Source: DUQW01 sp050953805 | GTDB taxonomy: Bacteria; Bacillota_I; Bacilli_A; Acholeplasmatales; Acholeplasmataceae | Assembly (NCBI GenBank): GCA_050953805.1 | Contig: JBMNNE010000002.1 | Span: 186,001-250,000 of the forward strand | DNA length: 64,000 nucleotides | Reading direction: 5' to 3' | Shown: positions 33,134 through 41,568 of the stretch, in pieces | How positions within the stretch are numbered: position 1 is the stretch's first letter | Layout: the number at the start of each line of letters is the position of its first letter | Made by a program: the position numbers and the translations under genes | Notes under the pieces: generated by a model | Databases searched by the model: none | What the model was told of the DNA's origin: nothing | What the model saw: only the letters and a program-made list of their open reading frames with translations

Positions 33134-34074
33134 TTACTTTCTATTATTAATTCTTTAAAATCTTTGATAATTGAATCAACTAAATCCCAATTGGCAAGGA
33201 ATGCCCCACAAGCATTATCATGACCCCCGCCACCATACTTTTTAGCGATATCAACAATTTTAATACCGCGTGAACGAAATTCACCGATAATTAATTCTTG
33301 TTCTATATCATAGGTGAAGTTAGCCCAAATGGGAACACCATCAATTCCTGCCATTAAGTTAACAACACCGCGTGACATCGTAAAAGCATCAACATGAGGA
33401 TATTTTAAAACATCTTCTAAAGTATTTTTTAAATAGGCAAAACCATCTTCAATTTTAATTCTTGATTGAAATTCAAATTTCATCAATCTGGTTTCAACAT
33501 CTTCAATATATAACCATTCATATAATCCAACTGGATTTGCTCCTAATTCCATTAGTTTCGAAGCAATTTTAAATAGTCTTTTTCCATCTTTTAAATATTG
33601 AAATCGACCACTATCAGTAATAATTCCAGATAATAATAAATCGGCACCTCGTGCTGACATTTTAAAATTTAATCTAAATAAAATATCTGCTAAATAAGCC
33701 GCTGTCGCCTCATAGTCGCTATCAATATAAGCAATCGCTCCATTAATATCAGTATCATTAGTATGATGATCAATAATGATAATTTCACTACCTAAACTAT
33801 ATCGGTTATCTGCGACTAATTTACTAATCGCAACATCAACAATAAAGACTAATGCCCCATCATATTTTCGATCATCAATTATATCCATTTCACCGACTCG
33901 ATTTAGGTTGTTTTCATCGCCAACTACATATACTTCTTTTTCCGGATAAGTAGCTAATATCGCCTCTTTTAATCCTAATTGTGACCCTAAAGCGTCTAAA
34001 TCAGGACGAATATGGCGATGAATTATAATCGTTTGGTAACCTTCAATTTTATCTTTAATTAATTTAAATCTCAT
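33130..34074 (-). CDS. DHH-DHHA1 phosphoesterase, NrnA-like (first copy)
   Basis: 314 residues, a diverged tandem paralogue of the next gene. It has IIIHRHIRPDLDALGSQLG, FIVDVAISKLV, IIIDHHTNDTDI and the DHHA1 motif YGGGGHDNACGAF. All metal ligands expected of the family are present. RHIRPDLDALG is closer to the usual NrnA motif than its partner's RPDGDCYG. It is the first gene of a run continuing through mgtC-like, mnmE and dnaX, expressed from an extended -10 at 34101. It ends in TGA. Confidence 0.88.
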   Translation of the reverse strand: MRFKLIKDKIEGYQTIIIHRHIRPDLDALGSQLGLKEAILATYPEKEVYVVGDENNLNRVGEMDIIDDRKYDGALVFIVDVAISKLVADNRYSLGSEIIIIDHHTNDTDINGAIAYIDSDYEATAAYLADILFRLNFKMSARGADLLLSGIITDSGRFQYLKDGKRLFKIASKLMELGANPVGLYEWLYIEDVETRLMKFEFQSRIKIEDGFAYLKNTLEDVLKYPHVDAFTMSRGVVNLMAGIDGVPIWANFTYDIEQELIIGEFRSRGIKIVDIAKKYGGGGHDNACGAFLANWDLVDSIIKDFKELIIESK

Positions 34075-34098
34075 TATATCATCCTCTTATGTATTATA

Positions 34099-34124
34099 TT
34101 ATTATATCATAGTTGATATAATAA
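34099..34124. promoter_or_regulatory. Symmetric extended -10 upstream of the DHH genes
   Basis: TTATTATATCA and TGATATAATAA form an 11-bp inverted repeat around TAGT. The minus-strand arm (TATAAT 34106-34101, preceded by TGA) is the promoter of the DHH operon. The plus-strand arm is an equally good extended -10, but no plus-strand gene follows. The next 150 bp up to the nuclease terminator hold nothing else I can support. Confidence 0.6.
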
Positions 34125-34261
34125 ATTAAAGTATTAACTTGGCCTTTTATTATCTTAATTTTCGATAAATTTAAACCGATTCTCTCGCTTATAACTATAT
34201 TTTTTTATTCCCTTATAAATGTCTTAGTTATGCCGTTTCCTAAAATTCTAAAGAATAATAA

Positions 34262-34278
34262 AAGGAGCTAAGCTCCTT
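34262..34278 (-). terminator. Terminator of the first nuclease gene
   Basis: AAGGAGC-TTA-GCTCCTT followed by TTTATTATTCTTT on the minus strand. The upstream arm overlaps the stop codon. Confidence 0.8.
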
Positions 34279-37200
34279 AAATTATCATCAACTTTCTTTC
34301 CAAAAAAGTTAGATTTAAATTAGTCATATTAATTGTATAATCAATTTGAGTTTGTAAAAACACTTCATAATTATTGATTGATGCTTGAACTTCTCCACCA
34401 ATTAATTGGTACAACTTAGCAAATATTTCTGGATGATCGATAAATGGGTTTCGATTTTTTTGAACATCATAAATGGTATTATTTCTTTGAATTTCAAAGG
34501 CATCAACCGGATCTTCAAGATGCCACTTATATAGTAATTTTAATTGACCCATATTTGATTCTCCAGAATTACTTAAAGATAAATTGTATCGTAAATTCAT
34601 AAACATCAAGATTCTCGCTACATCACCCTTATCAACATCACCAGGCCACCAATAATTACCAATTTTATACCCTAAGTTACCAGTAGAACTTGATGTTTCA
34701 CTAAACATCATGTTACCCCTGCTTGAATTAATTCTAACTCCAGAAACTCTTAAATTATGAGCTTCTCCTTTTGGAGCACTTCCTAATTTGGATTGTGGCC
34801 AAACATGTTCACGATTCCATGTTGCGGCTCCATCCCAAACTCGGTTAAATAACGCTTGATCATAAATTCCTCTTAATTTATTAGGATTAGCAATATCACG
34901 GTCTGAATCTAATAACCACGATTTAGCGGAATCATATGAACTAGCTGATTTAGTAATTAAAACTTTTAAATTTGATTTTAATGAACTCGCATCACTAGAA
35001 AAATTAATTCCTTGATAATAACTAATGACTTTTGGATCATTTTGATTTGCAATAACTACCGCATTATTTCCTGGATCAACTGGATCTGTTGGGTTTTCCG
35101 GCTCTATTACTTCTTCCCAATGAGCCGTTAACGATATCGCATCTAAAATAGGACTATTAAAATCAAATACCGCCCCCTCAAAAAACCAATCAATAAATGT
35201 ATATCCTAATTTCGTTGGGTTAGCAACAGCTCCTAACGGAATCGTCTTCCCATCAACCACATTAACTTCAATATTAGGTTGGCCGTTATCTAAAATAAAA
35301 GTAACTTTATGTCTATTAGCTGGTGTTAAGACAATAATTTCATCAGCATGTGAAATCATAAATTGTATAATATAATTTTGTTCACCACTCTTTTGATATT
35401 GCCCTAAGTGTGCCCCACTTAAAGAAATTATATCACCAATTTGCACATCTTTAATTTTGTTCCAAATTAAATTTCCGATTGTGTTAGTTAAATATTTATG
35501 GAATCTAATTTGAACTTCATTACCATAAGCGTCTTCAACCATAAAGTTTTGGTCTTTACCAGCAGTTGGTTTTTCAAGTAAAACTAAATTTTCAATATCA
35601 AAACGTTGGGCTTGAAGTGATAAACCAACATAATCCAATGTTCCCGATGCCACATCGGCTGCATAAACAGCTGGTGGTAAAATTTGATTTTTCTTTAATA
35701 CGCGATCAGTCCCTTTTGGATTAATAATTGTATTATTAAAATGATCACTAATTAAAGCATCCTTTAAAAATATCAAATCTCCTATTTCTAAATGTCCGTG
35801 TTTTGCACTATATAAAATAATAGCCGCTGAACCATCGTTAACATAAATATATTGATTATTATAACTATCAGGAATAATTCCCGTTACAATCCCCTTAACA
35901 TTAACATATTCGCCCGTCATTTTTCTCGCTTCAAATAATGAAATGGTTTGATCAATTAATTCTTTAGTAACAACAACATCACTATTTACTTCAATTTCAA
36001 TCATTCCATTTTCGTCTTGTTGATGATATTGATTATCAACATAAACTACAGTATCTTTATTTAAAGTTGGTACTACCGATAACATTACATCAGTTCCAGC
36101 AGCAACTTTATTTAAATTACTGATATCAGCAGTAATACCACTGGGAAGAGTTAACGAATAATAAGTAATATCTAACTCTTCTTCATACTCAGCAACTAAA
36201 GTAATATCATTATTAATTGGTAAATTAAATTCATATAATTTGCCATTTAAATACCACCCAATAAACTCATAACCATCTTTAACCGGGATGGTTGTTGGAG
36301 CATCAAAGATGCTGCCCATCGAAATTTGATGGGTAAGCGGAACACCCGTCGGAAGGCTTCCCCCATTAGGGTTTAAAACTACATTTACCTTAATATCTTG
36401 GAAAATAACGGAGATTTTATGGTTTCCCGAAACAATTAATTGATATTTATTAGCATCGGTTAATTCTTTAACTTCGTTATCTACTTTAAATTGAACAATT
36501 TCTTGATTAACTGGAACTTCTACTAATATTAGCACTTTATCTCCTAATATTAAATTAGTTAATAAATCTTCTGAACTTAATCCTTCTCCTAGTAAGGTTA
36601 CCGTAAATAACTCTTCCCAAGTAATCTTAATTATATGATTATCAGTAACTTTTAAGATGTATTGACAATTATCAACAATCACTTCATTATTATCAACTAC
36701 AACTTTATCAAGAATAAATCCACCCTTATTAAAAGTAAAAGTAACCTCAGTTCCATAATTAACACCTATTAAGCTCGTTAAACTAGCATTATAGCCATCA
36801 CCTTCAACGGTGATACTAAACTGATCGGTATTAAATCTAGCGGTTAAATTATAATTAGTAAATGATCCTTTTGGAATCATTTCAACTTTCTTGTTGTTAT
36901 TATCAAACCAGCCAACAAAGGTATGACCTTCTTTAGATGCGGCAAGTAACATAATCGTATCAGATTCAACCGTATATGAAATTACATTATCCGGATGATT
37001 AGTTTCTCCTTCGGTTAACTGATAAGTAATTTGATAATTAATTGGAGTATATTTAGCCTCCAAAATAACATCATAATTAACTGGCGTCTCAAATTCATAC
37101 AACACTCCATCAAGATACCAACCATCAAAGGTATATCCGTTTTTAGTTGGACTATTTAATATATCTGTAAACAATTCACCTTTAATAATTTGATAACTCA

Positions 37201-37864
37201 GTGGAGTCTCTTCTTCGAAAATTCCACCATTAAGATTTAAAGTTATTGTTTGATAAACAATTATTTTTTCATAGACCGCAACTAAAGTGATATCTTCAGT
37301 AACTGGCTTAGTGAAGTCATATTCCTCATTATTGAAGGTCCAACCTAAAAAAATAAAGCCCTCTTTAACTGGGGTTTCACTAATGATAAAGGTTTGCCCA
37401 CTTTCTACCGAAAAAACATTATTTTCTAATATTCCTCCATCTAAATCTAGTGTTACATTATAAAATGTTGGAGAAACAATCTTTTTAACAATTAAATCAA
37501 ATTGTCTTTCTGAAAACAAATCATCTCTAACAATAATTGTCGCTTGAAGTGTTACTAGAACATCTTCACTTTGACGATTAACATATCCAACACCATTAAC
37601 AATATTGATAATACTTGGATTATCAGATTCCCAATGAATTTGATAAGATTTATAACCAGTAAGAAGCATAACATCATTTGATACATTATCAAAACTATCA
37701 CTATCGTTAAAAGTTATTACATCTAAAGAAAGAAAATCACTAATAATTTGAAGTTCTTCTTTTTGCTGGTCAGTTAGTTGCGAAACTTCGTTGAAACATC
37801 CACTAATTAAAAAAAGTGACAACATCACTAAGATTAAACTGAATATTTTCATTAGTTTTTTCAT
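34277..37864 (-). CDS. Giant secreted endonuclease I-family lipoprotein with B-repeats and OB-fold
   Basis: 1195 residues. A lipoprotein signal ends at LISGC (Cys 23). Next comes an Ig-like domain (about 30-130), then several InlB-type B-repeats (PF09479-like; GW motifs such as GFIFLGWTFNNEEYDF and GYTFDGWYLDGVLYEF). An OB-fold region (VNVKGIVTGIIPDS, about 640-780) follows, then one more B-repeat. The C-terminal 260 residues are an endonuclease I domain (PF04231): NREHVWPQSKLG with Arg1018-Glu1019-His1020, then EAHNLRVSGVRINSSRGNMMF, GDVARILMFM and NRNPFIDHPE. All expected metal and catalytic residues are present. It should cut DNA or RNA at the cell surface. It has its own promoter and terminator. 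The B-repeats probably serve as a stalk or binding array. Confidence 0.93.
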   Translation of the reverse strand: MKKLMKIFSLILVMLSLFLISGCFNEVSQLTDQQKEELQIISDFLSLDVITFNDSDSFDNVSNDVMLLTGYKSYQIHWESDNPSIINIVNGVGYVNRQSEDVLVTLQATIIVRDDLFSERQFDLIVKKIVSPTFYNVTLDLDGGILENNVFSVESGQTFIISETPVKEGFIFLGWTFNNEEYDFTKPVTEDITLVAVYEKIIVYQTITLNLNGGIFEEETPLSYQIIKGELFTDILNSPTKNGYTFDGWYLDGVLYEFETPVNYDVILEAKYTPINYQITYQLTEGETNHPDNVISYTVESDTIMLLAASKEGHTFVGWFDNNNKKVEMIPKGSFTNYNLTARFNTDQFSITVEGDGYNASLTSLIGVNYGTEVTFTFNKGGFILDKVVVDNNEVIVDNCQYILKVTDNHIIKITWEELFTVTLLGEGLSSEDLLTNLILGDKVLILVEVPVNQEIVQFKVDNEVKELTDANKYQLIVSGNHKISVIFQDIKVNVVLNPNGGSLPTGVPLTHQISMGSIFDAPTTIPVKDGYEFIGWYLNGKLYEFNLPINNDITLVAEYEEELDITYYSLTLPSGITADISNLNKVAAGTDVMLSVVPTLNKDTVVYVDNQYHQQDENGMIEIEVNSDVVVTKELIDQTISLFEARKMTGEYVNVKGIVTGIIPDSYNNQYIYVNDGSAAIILYSAKHGHLEIGDLIFLKDALISDHFNNTIINPKGTDRVLKKNQILPPAVYAADVASGTLDYVGLSLQAQRFDIENLVLLEKPTAGKDQNFMVEDAYGNEVQIRFHKYLTNTIGNLIWNKIKDVQIGDIISLSGAHLGQYQKSGEQNYIIQFMISHADEIIVLTPANRHKVTFILDNGQPNIEVNVVDGKTIPLGAVANPTKLGYTFIDWFFEGAVFDFNSPILDAISLTAHWEEVIEPENPTDPVDPGNNAVVIANQNDPKVISYYQGINFSSDASSLKSNLKVLITKSASSYDSAKSWLLDSDRDIANPNKLRGIYDQALFNRVWDGAATWNREHVWPQSKLGSAPKGEAHNLRVSGVRINSSRGNMMFSETSSSTGNLGYKIGNYWWPGDVDKGDVARILMFMNLRYNLSLSNSGESNMGQLKLLYKWHLEDPVDAFEIQRNNTIYDVQKNRNPFIDHPEIFAKLYQLIGGEVQASINNYEVFLQTQIDYTINMTNLNLTFLERKLMII

Positions 37865-37896
37865 ATTTTAAGTCACTTCCTTTGGCGAGCAATACT

Positions 37897-37925
37897 ATTT
37901 TATCGTTTTTAATCTATTATTTCAA
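37897..37925 (-). promoter_or_regulatory. Promoter of the first nuclease gene
   Basis: On the minus strand TTGAAA (37925-37920), a 17-nt spacer and TAAAAT (37902-37897), 33 nt before the ATG. Confidence 0.7.
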
Positions 37926-37965
37926 GATATCTATGTTCTTTTAAACTAATTCGTGCCGCTAATTA

Positions 37966-37995
37966 AAAGAGTTGTCTAGAAAACGACAGCTCTTT
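37966..37995 (-). terminator. Second of two tandem terminators after the second nuclease gene
   Basis: AAAGAGCTGTC and GACAACTCTTT pair with one G-U, loop of 8, followed by TTAATT on the minus strand. It lies just beyond the stronger hairpin at 38008-38030. Confidence 0.55.
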
Positions 37996-38007
37996 ACTTA
38001 AATAAAA

Positions 38008-38030
38008 ATCAGGAGTTTCGCTCCTGATTA
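38008..38030 (-). terminator. Terminator of the second nuclease gene
   Basis: AATCAGGAG-CGAAA-CTCCTGATT followed by TTTATTT on the minus strand; the upstream arm overlaps the stop codon. Confidence 0.85.
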
Positions 38031-41000
38031 TAAAGTATATCTTATATCTAAGTCGACATAAGTTGTTTGCAAGATTTCATAAGTTTTGATTGTCAATAAA
38101 TATTTATCAGTTTGAATCTTTAATAAGTTTTGTTCGGCCATAAACACATTCCATACTGGTTTAAAATAATTTGGTACATCAATAAACGGATTGCGGTTAC
38201 CTTGTTTATTGTAGATAACCTCATTCCTATGACGTTCAAAATCGTCTGGAAGGTCTTCCAAATGCCAATTTAGGAGTAAACTTAATGTCGCCAAATTAGC
38301 TCCTCCAGCAGTATTTGCATCACCTGATTGTACATCAACTAATGTTAAATATCCACGATATCTAACCGCCATAAACAATAAGATTCTTGCAACATCACCC
38401 TTGTGTGCGTCCCCTGGATAATAACCGCCTCCGGTTAAATATCCAACTGCTCCACTACCCGAAACAAAGTAATTATTACCTCGACTACTATTAACTGATG
38501 GAGTACACGCCCTTAGGTTATGAGGGTCACTAGCAATATTTCTAGTTGAATTTTTAGCACTAGAATTCAATCGTGATTGCGGCCATACATGTTCTCTATC
38601 CCAAGTTGCCCCACTATCCCAAACATTATTAATGCTAGCTCCATTATAAATTCCCCATAACTTATCAGAATCACTAGTTTTTAAATCAGCTTCTTCTAAT
38701 AAGTATCTAACTTCACCATAAGTGATATTACCGCTACCAGTAGCCCCCAAATTACCGGTAATCAAGTCTTGAAGTTGCGAAACTAACAAATCGCCACTAC
38801 TAGCAGTAATTTCATCATAATAGTTTCCTAATCCCTCTGGTGGAGTAATCGCACCACTCACATCTATGGAAATTTCAATTGTTTCGCTATAATCTTCATT
38901 AAAGGTAATGGTCGCGTTTAATGTCGCACTACCCGAATAACTTGATTTAATTAAATCATTCGAATCAATTAAATCAGTTGGCGTTGTTGTCCAAGAGATT
39001 TGATACTCAGGATAATCATCATATTGATTAATTAAAACTAGTTTTTCTTCTGGAGCATACTGTCCTTCATATTTAACTACTAATCTTTCTTTAATGATTG
39101 TAATAATTACATTAGGATCAACTCGGTAAGTAGCAACTAATGTTGTATCAACATCTAATGGTGTTACAAAATCATAGTCTACATTATTAATTTGCCAAGT
39201 TAAAAATTCATATCCTTCTTTAGTTGGATTATTAATTTCAGGGAACACTGTCCCTATATCAATATAATTTAGTTCTGAAACACCTTCAATAGTTCCACCG
39301 TTTAAATCAATTGTAACTAAGATTTGTTGAACATAAACAGCTTTTAATGTCAGATCAGTTTCAATTGGAGTAGTAAAATCAAATTTTACATCTCCCACAT
39401 ACCAACTATCAAAACGATGTTTTTGTTTAGTTGGATTTACGGTTATTGGTTGAAGTTTTTTACCTTCAATAACTACATATGATAGCGGAACGCTCTCTGG
39501 TAGAACTCCCCCATCAAGATTTAAAGTAACCGTATATGTAGTTGCAGTTAGTTCATATTGAGCTACTAAAGTTAGATAACTAGTAACTGGATTGTTAAAG
39601 TCATATGCTTTTCCATTATAATTCCAGCCAATAAAACCATAATTTTCTTTAGTTGGATCGATAGTCGGTTTTGAAAAAACATCTCCGTATTCTTTTTCAT
39701 AAGTTGTTAGACTCCCTTCTGGGAGGGTTCCTCCATTAAGATCTAACGTTATTATATATTTAATTTTTTTATAGTTAGCCACTAATTCTATATTACTAAT
39801 AACCGGATTATTAAAGTTATATTTGGTATCACCAAAATACCAATCAATAAAATCATATCCTTCCTTAATTGGATCTTTAGTTGGACTTGTAAATAACTCA
39901 CCGTCGACTACTTCATAAGTTAATGGTGTTTCTTCTTCAAAAACTCCATCATTAAGATTTAAAGCAACGATGTGTTTAATTATCTCATAATTAGCAATTA
40001 TTTCTATATCACCAGTCACCGGAGTATTAAAATCATATTTGATATCACCTAGATACCAATCAACAAAATTATGTTTTTCTTTAGTTGGATTGGTGGCAGG
40101 TTTAGTAAATAATTCACCATCAATTATTTCATAAGTTAAGGAAGTTTCTTCCTCAAAAACTCCATCATTAAGATTTAAGGTAACTGTGTGTTTAATTATT
40201 TCATAGTGAGCTACTAATTCGATATCATCAGTTACTGGAGTATCAAATTCATATTTGATATCACCTAGATACCAATCAACAAAATTATATTTTTCTTTAG
40301 TTGGATTGGTAACAGGTTTAGTAAATAATTCACCATCAATTATTTCATAGGTTAAGGAAGTTTCTTCTTCGAAGCTTCCGCCGTTAAGATTTAAACTAGC
40401 GGTGTGTTTAATTATTTCATAGTGAGCTACTAATTCGATATCATCAGTTACTGGAGTATCAAATTCATATTTTGTATCACCTAGATACCAATCAACAAAA
40501 TTATGTTTTTCTTTAGTTGGATTGGTAACAGGTTTAGTAAATAATTCACCATCAATTATTTCATAAGTTAAGGAAGTTTCTTCTTCGAAGCTTCCGCCGT
40601 TAAGATTTAAACTAACGGTGTGTTTAATTATTTCATAGTGAGCTACTAATTCGATATCATCAGTTACTGGAGTATCAAATTCATATTTTGTATCACCTAG
40701 ATACCAATCAACAAAATTATGTTTTTCTTTAGTTGGATTGGTAACAGGTTTAGTAAATAATTCGCCATCAATTATTTCATAAGTTAAGGAAGTTTCTTCT
40801 TTGAAACTTCCGCCATTAAGATTTAAAGTAACGGTATGTTTAACTATTACTTTTTCATACTCAGCAACTAAGACAATATCGCCGTAAACTGGCTCATCTA
40901 AGTCATATTCTTCCCCATTAAGAGTCCATCTAACAAAAACATACCCTTCTTTTATCGGCTCTTCTTCTAAGTATAAACTCATTCCATCTTCTAAAATATA

Positions 41001-41456
41001 AACCGTCTCTGAATTAGTAAATGTTCCCCCATCTAAGTCAAGTGTAACTCTACTATAAACGCGAAGTGTTTCTTTTTTAACAGTTAATTTAAATTCTCTT
41101 TCTGAAAACAAATTATCTCTAACAATAATTGTCGCCTTTAAAGTTACTTGTATATCTTCATATTTACGATGAATGATTCCTACATCATCAACAATATTAA
41201 TCGTATTCTCATCACTTGATTCCCAATAAATTTTATACGATTTATAACTTGTAACAAGAGCAATATCGCTATATACATTATCTATATCTTCACTACTACT
41301 AAAAGTAATTAAATCCAAATTAGAAAAATCTGCGATAACTTGCAGTTCTTCTTTTTCTTTCTCAGTTAATCCAGGTAAATCTTTTGGACATCCTGTTACA
41401 AAGATTAATAATAAAAATACTAATAATACTTTTAATGTAGTTTTTATATATTTCAT
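38028..41456 (-). CDS. Second giant endonuclease I-family lipoprotein, nine B-repeats
   Basis: 1142 residues, paralogous to the nuclease at 34277. The signal ends at FVTGC; the start at 41456 is preferred over an ATG 7 codons upstream because AGAGG lies between them. After an Ig-like domain come nine InlB-type B-repeats of about 72 residues. Four or five of them are almost identical (LNLNGGSFEEETSLTYEIID, FVDWYLGDTKYEFDTP). A short Ig-like linker precedes the C-terminal endonuclease I domain with DREHVWPQSRLN (Arg954-Glu955-His956), DPHNLRACTPSVNSSRGNNYF, GDVARILLFMAVRY and NRNPFIDVP. Unlike its neighbour it lacks the OB-fold. It lies 92 nt after the 4489-residue protein gene with only a hairpin lacking a T tract between, so the two may be co-transcribed. 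Confidence 0.93.
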   Translation of the reverse strand: MKYIKTTLKVLLVFLLLIFVTGCPKDLPGLTEKEKEELQVIADFSNLDLITFSSSEDIDNVYSDIALVTSYKSYKIYWESSDENTINIVDDVGIIHRKYEDIQVTLKATIIVRDNLFSEREFKLTVKKETLRVYSRVTLDLDGGTFTNSETVYILEDGMSLYLEEEPIKEGYVFVRWTLNGEEYDLDEPVYGDIVLVAEYEKVIVKHTVTLNLNGGSFKEETSLTYEIIDGELFTKPVTNPTKEKHNFVDWYLGDTKYEFDTPVTDDIELVAHYEIIKHTVSLNLNGGSFEEETSLTYEIIDGELFTKPVTNPTKEKHNFVDWYLGDTKYEFDTPVTDDIELVAHYEIIKHTASLNLNGGSFEEETSLTYEIIDGELFTKPVTNPTKEKYNFVDWYLGDIKYEFDTPVTDDIELVAHYEIIKHTVTLNLNDGVFEEETSLTYEIIDGELFTKPATNPTKEKHNFVDWYLGDIKYDFNTPVTGDIEIIANYEIIKHIVALNLNDGVFEEETPLTYEVVDGELFTSPTKDPIKEGYDFIDWYFGDTKYNFNNPVISNIELVANYKKIKYIITLDLNGGTLPEGSLTTYEKEYGDVFSKPTIDPTKENYGFIGWNYNGKAYDFNNPVTSYLTLVAQYELTATTYTVTLNLDGGVLPESVPLSYVVIEGKKLQPITVNPTKQKHRFDSWYVGDVKFDFTTPIETDLTLKAVYVQQILVTIDLNGGTIEGVSELNYIDIGTVFPEINNPTKEGYEFLTWQINNVDYDFVTPLDVDTTLVATYRVDPNVIITIIKERLVVKYEGQYAPEEKLVLINQYDDYPEYQISWTTTPTDLIDSNDLIKSSYSGSATLNATITFNEDYSETIEISIDVSGAITPPEGLGNYYDEITASSGDLLVSQLQDLITGNLGATGSGNITYGEVRYLLEEADLKTSDSDKLWGIYNGASINNVWDSGATWDREHVWPQSRLNSSAKNSTRNIASDPHNLRACTPSVNSSRGNNYFVSGSGAVGYLTGGGYYPGDAHKGDVARILLFMAVRYRGYLTLVDVQSGDANTAGGANLATLSLLLNWHLEDLPDDFERHRNEVIYNKQGNRNPFIDVPNYFKPVWNVFMAEQNLLKIQTDKYLLTIKTYEILQTTYVDLDIRYTL
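39756..40835 (-). repeat. Five tandem 216-bp units coding for B-repeats
   Basis: A recurring landmark (gtgttta or a near variant) falls at 39756, 39972, 40188, 40404, 40620 and 40836, an exact 216-bp (72-codon) period. The units at 40188-40835 are nearly identical at DNA level, the lower-coordinate ones progressively less so. This points to recent in-frame duplication. Confidence 0.9.
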
Positions 41457-41507
41457 TTTTAAATTTCCTCTTAACATAAATAATATAAATTATTCTTATT
41501 GAAGATT

Positions 41508-41531
41508 AACTCCGAGCCGAAGCTCGGAGTT
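41508..41531 (-). terminator. UUCG-loop hairpin after the giant lipoprotein gene
   Basis: AACTCCGAGC-TTCG-GCTCGGAGTT on the minus strand: a perfect 10-bp stem closed by C-UUCG-G, an exceptionally stable tetraloop. What follows is AATCTTCAATAAG, not a T tract. It may be a weak terminator, an RNA-stabilising or processing element within a giant-nuclease transcript. Confidence 0.5.
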
Positions 41532-41568
41532 TGTCCTATAAATTTTAGTTTTGAATATAGCAGCATAA

